A DNA stretch of 64,000 bases from positions 2,173,960-2,237,959 of the forward strand of contig NZ_KB235948.1 in NCBI RefSeq assembly GCF_000332335.1, read 5' to 3'. Under the pieces are notes generated by a model, which did no database searches, had not been told where the DNA came from, and saw only the letters and a program-made list of their open reading frames with translations. The stretch comes from Kamptonema formosum PCC 10802. Lineage in GTDB: Bacteria; Cyanobacteriota; Cyanobacteriia; Cyanobacteriales; Oscillatoriaceae. Positions 8,887-17,037 of the stretch are shown in pieces. The translations under genes were made by a program, and so were the position numbers. How positions within the stretch are numbered: position 1 is the stretch's first letter; each line of letters opens with the position of its first letter.

Positions 8887-9213
8887 ATGAACCCTGAAGA
8901 GCAGCGACGCCTAGAGCGTCAACTGGAAAACCTGGAAGCTGAACTCAATCAGCAAACACCCCTGCAGCCCCATTTTGACAGAACTGAATCGATGCAGTCC
9001 CTGTACAGTCAATTTACCGTCTGGTATCGAGGACTCGCCCCAGCCGGCCAAGTGGCAGTCATTGTGGGCGGTGCACTGATCGGCCTGTCACTGGCAAGTA
9101 CAGTAGTGAAGCTTATTTCCCTAGCTTTCAATCTGGCTGTCCTGGGAGCCCTCGTGTATGTAGCGTACAAATTCTTCCTAGCTCCCCAGGCCCCTAACAG
9201 TAACGACTCGTGA
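8887..9213 (+). CDS. Small membrane protein, conserved hypothetical
   Basis: 108 residues. The acidic/basic N-terminal helix (NPEEQRRLERQLENLEAELNQQ) looks like a short coiled coil. Two hydrophobic segments follow (VAVIVGGALIGLSLAS and LISLAFNLAVLGALVYVAYK). The frame is open from 8803, but the ATG at 8887 starts the ordered part. It lies 15 bases upstream of the RDD-pentapeptide gene and is likely cotranscribed with it. Function unknown. Confidence 0.72.
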   Translation: MNPEEQRRLERQLENLEAELNQQTPLQPHFDRTESMQSLYSQFTVWYRGLAPAGQVAVIVGGALIGLSLASTVVKLISLAFNLAVLGALVYVAYKFFLAPQAPNSNDS

Positions 9214-9228
9214 CGGTGAAAGATACCG

Positions 9229-11403
9229 ATGACTAGCCCAACCGCGTCTAGAGGCTTTCGTCCCTTCAAACAGGTGTTTCAGGTTCACTCCCACCCCCTC
9301 TCACTTCTGGCCAGACGCTGCGGTGCCTGGGCAGCAGAAGTTTCTCTGATTGTAGCCAGTGCGCTGGTTCCTTACAGCATCGGTCTGTACACTCAATCCC
9401 ACCTGTTTGGCAAACAAGTTACCCTCAACCCGCTGCTGGCGGTGGCGGAGGAGGCGTTCGCCAAAACCTTCTCCCTTCCCGTGCGGGCGCGTCCGCGACA
9501 GGTGGGGCCGCTGACCAATTTGTTTTGGTCTGGGGCGCTGGTGATGCCGGTGCTGGCAGCCGGCTGGCAAATCTACCTGCTGGGAAAAACCGGCAGGACC
9601 CTTCCCAAGGCCCTGTTCGGGCTGCAAGTGGTGACAGCGACCGGCGCTGCTCCGGGTTTGAGACGAGCCTTGCTGCGCGAGGGAGTAGGGCGCACCGGAC
9701 TTCCCCTGGGACTGGCGTACCTGGTGTGGCGCTACAGTGGGGCGGTGCCGGACTTGGGAATTCTCACTGGACTGGCCGGTTTGATACTGCTGGCAGACAG
9801 CTGTGCTGTGTGGTTTGATGCCAAGGGCCGAACCCTGCACGACCGCTTGGCGGGAACGTTTGCTGTCGATACCTTGGAAAGTATTCCCAAGTTCAAACGG
9901 TTTGACGCTCCCCGGCTAGGGCGCTCGACCGTGCGCGACAGTTTTAGCGCTTCGGATGAGGATGCGGAGATCGCCGCCCTAGTCCTGACCCCGGAAGACA
10001 GCCGGTGGCCGAAACCGGGACTTTTGTACTGGATTCGCCAAAACCCGGGCCTGACGCTGGTAACAGTCACGGTGGCCGGGGTGAGTGCGGTGCTGGCCAC
10101 CTTTGCCGGCACGCAAATTTACATTCAAAGTCAGGTGAACTGGCGTCAGGTGCAGCAGCTCGACAGTGAGAAGCTGCTGGCACTGGTGAGCAAGTTCGCC
10201 CCGGACGAGCGGCGGGGAGCGATTTTGGCCCTGGGCAGCATCGAACACCCGGAAGCGGCGACTCAGCTGCTGGCGGACATGCTCAGCTTGGAAACTGAGC
10301 CAAAGCTGATGGATGCGATTGGGCAAGCTTTGCTGAGCACCGGCCCAAAGGCCCTGCCCTACTTGCAGCGGCTGAACCAGTCTCTGAAAAATGACCAGGA
10401 CTCCCTGCGCTATGGGGGCTCCAAGGAAGAGCAAAACTTGATTGCCCAGCGACTGCGAACGACCCAGCGCACGATCGCCAAAATTCTCACTCTCTACAAC
10501 GAGCAAATTGGCGGTGCCGATCTCAGCCGCCTAGACCTCGGCCAAACCGCCTCTGGCCCTGGCCAGTTCACGCTGGTGCTGGACTACGCGGACCTGTCAG
10601 GAATTCAGCTGAGAGGCTCTATCCTCAGCGGAGCCAGCTTTCGGGAGAGCCGCTTCTACCATCCTGGTGAGGACGGCCTTTTTGGCACGTTCGACGACCG
10701 GATTGCGGACCTGAGCGGCGCTGAGCTGAAACAGGCGAACTTCAACGACGCCACACTTGCCCTGGCGCTGATGAATCGGGCTAACCTGATGCGAGCTGAG
10801 CTGAATAAGGCGAATTTGTTCCGCGCCCGCTTGAGTGGCGCGAATCTCAGCAGCGCTCAGCTGCTGGGAGCGGATCTGCGCCAAGCTGCGCTCAGCGATG
10901 CCAGCTTGACGGGCGCTCAGTTAGGGGAGGCTAAGCTGGCAGGGGCTAACCTGCAGGGGGCTCGCCTCGGGCAGGTGACGGCGAAAGGGGCTTCCTTCCA
11001 AGCTGCGAATTTAAGCCAGTCGGAATGGCTTGGGGCGGACTTGTCGGGAGCGGATTTCAGTGGCAGCAACCTGCAAAATTCTGACCTGTCTTCGGCGCGA
11101 CTCGCCGGTGCCAATCTCAGCGGTGCCGGGCTGGAGCGCGCCAGCTTGCGGAACGCGGATCTGGTGGGGGCGGATTTGCGGGGAGCTCATTTGGCAGGGG
11201 CAGATTTTCAGGGCGCGACCTTTGTGGAGGTCAAGCCGGCTAAATCGGATCAATTTATTCAACTGCCGCCCGCCGCGCCTTCTACCGGCCTGAAGGGGGT
11301 TGACTTTTCATTCGCCAAAAATTTAAACGCCCAGCAAATTTCCTATATCTGCGCTCAGGGTGGGCTTCATCCCAAATGTCCCGCGCCCAATCCCTCTCCC
11401 TGA
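9229..11403 (+). CDS. RDD membrane domain - HEAT-like - pentapeptide repeat fusion protein
   Basis: 724 residues in three parts. Residues 20-215 form an RDD-type membrane domain (LLARRCGAWAAEVSLI ... TLPKALFGLQVV ... DAKGRTLHDRLAGTFAVDTL). After one more membrane helix (about 270-300) comes a HEAT-like segment (ERRGAILALGSIEHPEAATQLL). From about residue 425 to 690 there is a right-handed pentapeptide beta-helix with A(D/N)LxX units (SGADFSGSNLQNSDLSSARL). The pentapeptide part is predicted to be soluble. RDD proteins are associated with transport or membrane homeostasis; the function of the fusion is unknown. A strong intrinsic terminator follows. Confidence 0.88.
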   Translation: MTSPTASRGFRPFKQVFQVHSHPLSLLARRCGAWAAEVSLIVASALVPYSIGLYTQSHLFGKQVTLNPLLAVAEEAFAKTFSLPVRARPRQVGPLTNLFWSGALVMPVLAAGWQIYLLGKTGRTLPKALFGLQVVTATGAAPGLRRALLREGVGRTGLPLGLAYLVWRYSGAVPDLGILTGLAGLILLADSCAVWFDAKGRTLHDRLAGTFAVDTLESIPKFKRFDAPRLGRSTVRDSFSASDEDAEIAALVLTPEDSRWPKPGLLYWIRQNPGLTLVTVTVAGVSAVLATFAGTQIYIQSQVNWRQVQQLDSEKLLALVSKFAPDERRGAILALGSIEHPEAATQLLADMLSLETEPKLMDAIGQALLSTGPKALPYLQRLNQSLKNDQDSLRYGGSKEEQNLIAQRLRTTQRTIAKILTLYNEQIGGADLSRLDLGQTASGPGQFTLVLDYADLSGIQLRGSILSGASFRESRFYHPGEDGLFGTFDDRIADLSGAELKQANFNDATLALALMNRANLMRAELNKANLFRARLSGANLSSAQLLGADLRQAALSDASLTGAQLGEAKLAGANLQGARLGQVTAKGASFQAANLSQSEWLGADLSGADFSGSNLQNSDLSSARLAGANLSGAGLERASLRNADLVGADLRGAHLAGADFQGATFVEVKPAKSDQFIQLPPAAPSTGLKGVDFSFAKNLNAQQISYICAQGGLHPKCPAPNPSP

Positions 11404-11437
11404 TTGATGACGAGAGCCAAAATTAAGTGCCGGTTGC

Positions 11438-11478
11438 CAGCTGCAGGGTGCGTTAATAACGCACCCTGCTGGTTTTTT
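11438..11478 (+). terminator. Intrinsic terminator behind the RDD-pentapeptide gene
   Basis: A GC-rich stem (CAGGGTGCGTT / AACGCACCCTG) with an ATA-type loop, followed directly by TTTTTT. The best-formed rho-independent terminator in the window. Confidence 0.92.
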
Positions 11479-11495
11479 GGCACTGCCGGTGAAAT

Positions 11496-11659
11496 TATAG
11501 CAGTATGCACTTAGGTTAGTACATGGGCATTGGGCATCATCGCATTGGGCATTGGGCATCACGCAAAAGCTGTGAGTCTTTCCCATGCGCATGAGCCCGA
11601 TGCGCATGAGCCCCTTAAGCCATGTCATTAATGTCTTAACCAATATGACTGCTGCTATA
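11496..11659 (+). repeat. MITE family A, copy 1 (tandem with copy 2)
   Basis: The left end reads TATAGCAGTATGCACTTAGG and the right end (reverse complement) TATAGCAGCAGTCATATTGG, giving imperfect terminal inverted repeats of about 24 bases with TA at the borders. The interior differs from other copies and is filled with GGGCATTGGGCATCA- and GCGCATGAGCCC-type short repeats. No ORF. The element shares its terminal TATA with the next copy. Confidence 0.8.
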
Positions 11660-11818
11660 GCAGTATGCACTTAGGTTAGGACATTAGACCTTCGGGGGGG
11701 CGGGACGCCTGCCCTACGTCTATATAGCAGCAGGCATTTAGGGAACCTACATTCCGGCCTCCCTTGCTCCAGAGCTCCCGAAGGTTCTATTGTTCTAACC
11801 AATATGACTGCTGCTATA
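11656..11818 (+). repeat. MITE family A, copy 2
   Basis: Full-length copy of about 160 bp with the same ends as copy 1. The interior contains GGGACGCCTGCCCTACGTC and CATTCCGGCCTCCCTTGCTC. The copy at 23343-23506 is nearly identical in the opposite orientation. It encodes nothing and is a non-autonomous element presumably moved by a transposase encoded elsewhere. Confidence 0.88.
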
Positions 11819-12073
11819 AAAGGACAGGCGAGACGCCCCGACTGCGGCCCCAAGCACCGGCAGAAGGGTTCCGCCTGAGGTATTATTTAGAAAGTTATTA
11901 AACGTAAATAATAGGATAGACGTTTGTGTGAATAAGGTGTAGCCTTTAGCTCACACTGAGTGATAGCTGCTGCTTGGTGGGAATTCGGCAGGCGAGCTGA
12001 CGATCGCGATTAAGATAAGATAAACCAGCAAAAGAGAGTTTTGCGCAACACCTGCAGCGTGAGGAGTAGGGAA
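11819..12073. other. Spacer between the MITE pair and the beta-barrel gene
   Basis: A/T-rich from about 11880 to 11930 and likely to hold the promoter of the next gene; no clear -35/-10 pair stands out. No coding signal. Confidence 0.4.
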
Positions 12074-12580
12074 ATGGAACGTCTCAAGAGTTTTTTGCCG
12101 GCAGTGGGGCTAGTCGCACTGGGCACCGCCTGTCTGGCATCCGCCGCCCCACCAGCATGCGCTCAAGCTGCTTATGGGAGCTATGTGGGGGTTGGGGGGG
12201 GGTTTGGTGTCATTAGCAGGGACGGCGAGCGCCAAAGTTCCGCTCTGATTGCTATCCGCTACAAGGTGCTGGAAGTTCCGATTTCCCTGCGCGCTCAAGC
12301 TTTCCTGATGGGGGAGGGGGTGGCACTGGTGCCGACGGTTTCTTATGATATTCCCCTCAACTGGCAGACGGATACTTATGTGGGGGCGGGAGTTTCTTTT
12401 GCCGGCGGGGAGACGCCGGTGGGGAACAAAACCGGCTTTGCCATTCAACCGGGGATTGATTACTCGCTCCCCAACAGCCGGTTAGTTGTGTTTGGGAATG
12501 CTATCATTGCTTTCGACGCCTACCGCGAACAGGGAGGAACCGCGTTTTCCCTGCAAGGGGGTGTGGGTTTGAGGTTTTAG
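12074..12580 (+). CDS. Secreted beta-barrel-like protein, unknown function
   Basis: 168 residues. The signal peptide (RLKSFLPAVGLVALGTACLA ... CAQA) is followed by alternating amphipathic strands rich in Gly/Tyr/Val (YVGVGGGFGVISRDG, TYVGAGVSFAGGE, FSLQGGVGLRF). The terminal aromatic F suits an outer-membrane barrel of about eight strands. The start at ATG 12074 is preferred over a TTG at 12041 because GAGGAG lies just upstream and the signal peptide begins there. A GGGTTTC hairpin abuts the 3' end. Role unknown. Confidence 0.72.
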   Translation: MERLKSFLPAVGLVALGTACLASAAPPACAQAAYGSYVGVGGGFGVISRDGERQSSALIAIRYKVLEVPISLRAQAFLMGEGVALVPTVSYDIPLNWQTDTYVGAGVSFAGGETPVGNKTGFAIQPGIDYSLPNSRLVVFGNAIIAFDAYREQGGTAFSLQGGVGLRF

Positions 12581-12618
12581 AAGAAACCGGGTTTCTTGAA
12601 GGAACCCGGTTTCCGCAC
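12579..12618. repeat. Dispersed GGGTTTC hairpin at a gene 3' end
   Basis: Imperfect inverted repeat AGAAACCGGGTTTCTTGAAG / GGAACCCGGTTTCC starting at the stop codon of the upstream gene. Same family as the hairpins at 3466, 15107, 18500, 37155 and 50863. Confidence 0.75.
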
Positions 12619-12678
12619 ACTCGCTCGATCAGTGATAACAAACTCAGTCGCAGGCAGTAAGCCGTTCCATGAGTGAAC

Positions 12679-13941
12679 ATGAGTGAAATAGCAATTGGGG
12701 TCAAAAATGTCTCGAAGTGCTTTAATCGGTACGCTCGTCCCCTGAATCGGTTAAAAGAGGTTTTGCTGCCAGGGCGAAGCTATGCCGAAGAGTTTTGGGC
12801 GCTGCGAGACATTAACCTGGAAGTGCCGGCGGGCAAAACTGTGGGGGTTATCGGGCGCAATGGCTCGGGTAAGAGTACGCTGCTGCAAATTATTGCCGGC
12901 ACCATGACTCCAACTTCAGGGAGCGTTGAGGTGAGTGGCAGGATCGGGGCGCTGCTGGAACTGGGCAGCGGATTTAACCCGGAATTCACGGGGAGAGAAA
13001 ATGTCTTTCTCAATGGAGCAATTCTGGGGTTGAGTCAGGAAGAGATGGCGCAGCGGTTTGAGGCAATTGCTGAGTTTGCGGATATTGGGCAGTTTATCGA
13101 CCAGCCGGTGAAAACCTATTCCAGCGGGATGATGATGCGGCTGGCATTTGCCGTATCGGTGAATGTGGAGCCGGAGATTTTAATTATCGACGAGGCGCTC
13201 GCTGTGGGGGACGCTGCGTTCCAATTTAAATGCTTTGAGAGGTTGGAGCGCCTCACCCAGTCGGGAGTGACCACCTTATTTGTCTCTCACGAGATTGGCA
13301 CAGTGAAGGCTTTTTGCGAACAGGTGCTGTATCTGGAAAGCGGGACGGCCAGGGCGTTTGGGCCGGCTGATGAAATCGCTGAGCTATATTTAATGGAGCT
13401 GCGCGACCGGCAGAAGCGCTCTCTATCTGGCAGTGCGCCGGTGAGAGCAAAAGAGTCCATTGGCGGGGATAGGGGAATTGCTTTCGGTACGGATGAGGGG
13501 CGCATCATTCGCGCCGAATTTGGGGATACCGGCAGCTTGCGCTCGGCTTATAATACGGGAGATCCGATAACAGTAAGAGCGGAAGTTGAGTTTGTCAATA
13601 CCCTGAAATACCCTACCCTGTGCCTGATTGTCCAAAACCGGCAGTTGCTGCCCATTGGCGGGCAGTTCCTGAAATTGGCCCAGCCGGAGACTGAAAAAAT
13701 ATCGCGCTGTTGCGCTGTCTTTTCCTTCCGCGCTCGTTTAACAGAAGGGACTTACTTTCTAACCTTTAGATTGGAAGACCGCCAGTCTGACAGCCACTTT
13801 TTTGTCGTGGACAAGCAGGTCGCTGTCCTGTCTTTTGAAGTTTTAAAAGCCAGTTCGAGAGAATTTTTAGGAATGGTAGATTTGGGGATAAAATGCGGGG
13901 AAGAAAAGGAATTGACCTCCTCGAACGCGGGAGTGTCCTGA
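12679..13941 (+). CDS. Polysaccharide ABC exporter ATPase, Wzt/RfbE type with C-terminal glycan-binding domain
   Basis: About 420 residues. The ATPase domain has Walker A GVIGRNGSGKSTLLQ, signature TYSSGMMMRLAFA and Walker B EILIIDEALAVGDAAFQ, all of the O-antigen/teichoic-acid exporter subfamily. From about residue 255 a beta-rich Wzt_C-like domain follows (GDPITVRAEVEFVNT ... DSHFFVVDKQVAVLSFEV), which recognises the terminal modification of the glycan to be exported. It would couple ATP hydrolysis to glycan export across the inner membrane. The partner permease (Wzm) is not within 9 kb on either side, so it must be supplied in trans. Start ATG 12679; a GTG two codons upstream is equally open. 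Confidence 0.92.
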   Translation: MSEIAIGVKNVSKCFNRYARPLNRLKEVLLPGRSYAEEFWALRDINLEVPAGKTVGVIGRNGSGKSTLLQIIAGTMTPTSGSVEVSGRIGALLELGSGFNPEFTGRENVFLNGAILGLSQEEMAQRFEAIAEFADIGQFIDQPVKTYSSGMMMRLAFAVSVNVEPEILIIDEALAVGDAAFQFKCFERLERLTQSGVTTLFVSHEIGTVKAFCEQVLYLESGTARAFGPADEIAELYLMELRDRQKRSLSGSAPVRAKESIGGDRGIAFGTDEGRIIRAEFGDTGSLRSAYNTGDPITVRAEVEFVNTLKYPTLCLIVQNRQLLPIGGQFLKLAQPETEKISRCCAVFSFRARLTEGTYFLTFRLEDRQSDSHFFVVDKQVAVLSFEVLKASSREFLGMVDLGIKCGEEKELTSSNAGVS

Positions 13942-13996
13942 TTTTGCAATCGGGCCTGCGATTAAAACTGGCTGCGACAGAGAAAGCCCGCGCTGA

Positions 13997-14827
13997 GTGG
14001 ATGTAGAGAACCGGCTTTTAGCAATGTTTATGCAAATTTGTCCGAGAACTGTGGCGATTACTTTACCGAAATCAGGGACGCACTTGCTGGCGAAGGCTCT
14101 CGATGAGTTGGGATTGGTTCGGAGGCTGGCTGCTGACCGGAATCTGACTGAAAATGTAACGGATGATAGAGATGCGATCTGGTTGGGTGTGGGGAGCCCG
14201 CAAAAGAAATCTTACTGGGAAGTTTACAAGTGCTTTGCAACTGTAAGTTGCGGAGAATATGCGGTAGCCCATCTCCCCCATTCGGAAGCGGCTGTCAGGC
14301 TGTTGAGCGAACTGGAGTTTTTCAAAATCATTCTCATACGCGACCCGCGAGATGTTGCCGTTTCTCTCTGCCATTTCGCTTGCCTTCCGGTTCATCCTTT
14401 ATGCGAATACTATAGAAGTTTGCCGACTCAGGATGCTAGACTAATAGCATCTATTGAAGGGGTGGGCTGGGAAAACTACCCTTTACTGAATATGGGCGAA
14501 CGGCTGGCTCATATTTTGCCCTGGCTGCGCGAGCCAAACTGCTTAGTAGTGCGCTTTGAGGACTTAGTAGGTGAAGCGGGTGGGGGAAGCCTCTCCCGAC
14601 AAGAAGCGGCGCTCGGAGAGATTAGCGATTGTTTGAATTTGCGACTCAGCCGGCAGGAGATTGTGGCTGTGGCTAGCCGCGTTTTTGACCGAGCTAGCGC
14701 TACTTTCAGGAAGGGTGAGATTGGGGAGTGGAAAAAGTCTTTCAAACCGGCACACGTTGAAAGCTTTAAGAAGATTGCCGGTGAGCAACTTATTCAACTG
14801 GGTTACGAGAGGAATTTGGATTGGTAG
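13997..14827 (+). CDS. Sulfotransferase-domain protein
   Basis: About 276 residues. The 5'-phosphosulfate loop of PAPS-dependent sulfotransferases is near the N-terminus (TLPKSGTHLLAKALDELG) and the 3'-phosphate-binding segment is IILIRDPRDVAVSLCH. RFEDLVGE and the C-terminal FRKGEIGEWKKSF are further family marks. It would transfer sulfate from PAPS to a hydroxyl or amine, plausibly on the glycan handled by the ABC exporter 55 bases upstream. That link is inference from position. GTG start at 13997, with an alternative ATG at 14024. Confidence 0.88.
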   Translation: MDVENRLLAMFMQICPRTVAITLPKSGTHLLAKALDELGLVRRLAADRNLTENVTDDRDAIWLGVGSPQKKSYWEVYKCFATVSCGEYAVAHLPHSEAAVRLLSELEFFKIILIRDPRDVAVSLCHFACLPVHPLCEYYRSLPTQDARLIASIEGVGWENYPLLNMGERLAHILPWLREPNCLVVRFEDLVGEAGGGSLSRQEAALGEISDCLNLRLSRQEIVAVASRVFDRASATFRKGEIGEWKKSFKPAHVESFKKIAGEQLIQLGYERNLDW

Positions 14828-15288
14828 CTATGCGCTCCCTATTTTGGATTTTAGATTTTGGATTTTGGATTGAAAATCCAGAGAGAAAGGGGGCGGCGTG
14901 GGGAAAAAATACTATCTATCTCAACTTGGTGTGAGGCGGAGTCTGCGATTGTGGGAGCGAGAAGTTGGTCTTCACTTAGATTAGGACACAAAGGACAGGC
15001 GGGACGCCTGTCCTACGCCTTATATTCATATTACAGGCGTAGGGCAGGCGTTTCCTCCAACCTGAAGCTCGAATGTCCTAACCTTAATGGCTAGCGCAAG
15101 AGAAACCCGGTTTCTTAAAGAAACCGGGTTTCTCAGTACCTCACAAAGGATGAAAAACGCTATAATTGTGGGCAATTGCCACCGGCAGGGAGCGAGCGGG
15201 AATCCTCAGAGACATAAAGGTTCCGTTTGTGGGCAAAGGAAGACGAGCGTGGTAGAATGTATAAAGGCACGCTTACAGAGACAGATAA
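14828..15288. other. Repeat-filled spacer: A/T tract, MITE A relic, GGGTTTC hairpin element
   Basis: 14840-14880 is a TTTTGGATTTTAGATTTTGG repeat. About 14975-15088 is a diverged MITE A copy (TTAGATTAGGACA ... GACAGGCGGGACGCCTGTCC ... AATGTCCTAACCTTAATGG). 15089-15164 is a hairpin element with core AGAAACCCGGTTTCTT / AAGAAACCGGGTTTCT and a right end that reads TATAGCGTTTTTCATCC on the other strand. The promoter of the RTX gene should lie between 15165 and 15288. Confidence 0.7.
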
Positions 15289-16503
15289 ATGGCTACAGTT
15301 TCTAAGGTACTGGACATAAATCCAGCGGGTAACTCAGGGTACTATGAGGGGAGAAATACTGGATTCGATGACTATCTCCTGGCGGGACTAGCACCCAATC
15401 AGCCGGTAAAGATTACCGCAGTGTCTAATGCATTCGATACGGTGATCCAAGTCTTTAGGGCAGATGCTGTTGGCAACGTTATAGGGACACCGGTCGCGCT
15501 GAACGACGATAAGGTTCTGGGGATTAACCTCAACTCTGAAACGACTTTTACTCCAGAAGTTGGCGCTAGCTACATAGTGCGCGTCAGCAGTATTAACCTC
15601 TTAGGGGGAAACTATGATGTTAGCGCCTTGCAAAATGGGGGAGCGCCAGCCCTGAATTATGTCACTGCTGGCTTGGAAGCGGGAGGCGACAGTCCGCTTG
15701 TGGCGGTCAGCACGCCTCAACCCCTAGCGGCAGAACCTGTGGAACCGAATCCATTCGATCCTTTTAGTCTGCTGCTCGGAGATGGGGTGATGGGTTTCAG
15801 TTTATCTGATGCGGCTGACAGTCTGGCTCTGAGCAATTTTCCCGACGCTGCTAGCGCTAGTTACATTTTTGCTTGGAATGGGGATGATAATGTACTGGGC
15901 ACGGCACGCATTGAGAACATCAACGGGAATAAAGGGAATGATACCATCGACGGGGCTGCCGGTGGGGACATCCTGCGGGGCGGGAAAGACTCCGACAACC
16001 TTTTTGGCAACTCCGACTCCGACGTTCTGAACGGCAATAACGGGAACGATACGGTGGATGGAGGCACGGGGAGTGATATCGTGCGGGGCGGGAAAGAAAA
16101 CGACCTCCTTATCGGTGGGGACGGCGACGACCTTCTGATTGGCGACTACGGTCAAGATAGCCTGATCGGCGGTGCCGGTCGGGATATGTTTGTATTCCGA
16201 ACGGATGGCAGCAATCCCACCTTGAAACACACCTCGGCGAATGTCTCTCAGGTAGATATTATCCGCGACTTCATCATTGGTGAGGATACAATTGGACTCA
16301 CGGGGCTAGCCTTCACAGACCTTTCCTTGGAGGCGATTCAGCTGTTGGTCAATGGCGGTGCTGCAGTTCCTTCCACTGCTATCAAAATCAACAGCACTGG
16401 CGAGTATTTGGGCGTCGTGGAAAATATAACTCCAGACCTGCTCAAAAATCCAGCCCTGTTCGACAGCAGTATCAGTAGCAATCCCAGCTACCTGCAATCA
16501 TAG
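15289..16503 (+). CDS. RTX-type calcium-binding repeat protein with PPC-like N-terminal domain
   Basis: 404 residues. Residues 5-120 resemble a pre-peptidase C-terminal beta domain (FDDYLLAGLAPNQPVKITA ... YIVRVSSINLLGGNYDVSAL). Residues about 200-310 hold nonapeptide GGxGxDx-type repeats (GNKGNDTIDG, GGTGSDIVRGG, GGDGDDLLIG, GGAGRDMFVF) that fold into a Ca2+-bound parallel beta-roll. There is no N-terminal signal peptide, and the C-terminal about 90 residues after the roll suit type I secretion. Probably a secreted or surface protein without an obvious enzyme domain; no T1SS genes are adjacent. Confidence 0.88.
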   Translation: MATVSKVLDINPAGNSGYYEGRNTGFDDYLLAGLAPNQPVKITAVSNAFDTVIQVFRADAVGNVIGTPVALNDDKVLGINLNSETTFTPEVGASYIVRVSSINLLGGNYDVSALQNGGAPALNYVTAGLEAGGDSPLVAVSTPQPLAAEPVEPNPFDPFSLLLGDGVMGFSLSDAADSLALSNFPDAASASYIFAWNGDDNVLGTARIENINGNKGNDTIDGAAGGDILRGGKDSDNLFGNSDSDVLNGNNGNDTVDGGTGSDIVRGGKENDLLIGGDGDDLLIGDYGQDSLIGGAGRDMFVFRTDGSNPTLKHTSANVSQVDIIRDFIIGEDTIGLTGLAFTDLSLEAIQLLVNGGAAVPSTAIKINSTGEYLGVVENITPDLLKNPALFDSSISSNPSYLQS

Positions 16504-17037
16504 TGCCGCTGCAAAAACAGTGGGCAGACCGGCAGCTTCGTCGCAAAAAGCCGGTGCCTCCGGAATTGGCAAATCTCCAGGACCCACCCGCAGTGCTAGC
16601 GGGGGGCTTTTGCTGTCCGCAGTCGCCGGCACCGCTTTTGGCCGGTTCGCCCTTCGGTGCCGGCGGGCTGTTGCCCCTCCCACAAATGGACAGGCGGAGG
16701 GAGGAGTTAGCTCCCACAAGGGAACGCTGGCAGGGGTTGCAAAGCTTCGCCACGCCGCGCGGCCACCGGGACATGGCCTATTCTGGAAGAGGACTTGCGC
16801 TTCGGAGGCGCGCCGGTGCCTCCCGCCCCCACCCCGCCCCCAACGCCCCTCTATCCAGGGAGGGCCGGCGGTGCTCCCCGCTAGAGGGTGCAGTGCGGTT
16901 AAAATAGGTAAGCTCCATCTCCCAAAAAAACCCTGAGATTTTTTTCAGGAGTTTATAGCCTATAACCATTACACTGTCGTCGGTTGTGGCTTTGCTGCAC
17001 CCTTGAAATGCCCTACTACTTAGATTCACGCAACCTT
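16504..17037. other. GC-rich spacer without supported gene
   Basis: Several overlapping open frames exist on both strands (about 16500-16930), but they read through each other, are Pro/Arg/Ala-rich and resemble nothing known. GC-rich inverted segments (GCCGGCACCG / CGGTGCCGGC around 16626-16668) could form hairpins. I assign no function. Confidence 0.5.

Noticed and set aside
16503..16936. Two overlapping plus-strand genes after the RTX gene
   Set aside because: Both frames are GC-driven, Pro/Arg/Ala-rich and overlap each other; no ribosome site or family resemblance.
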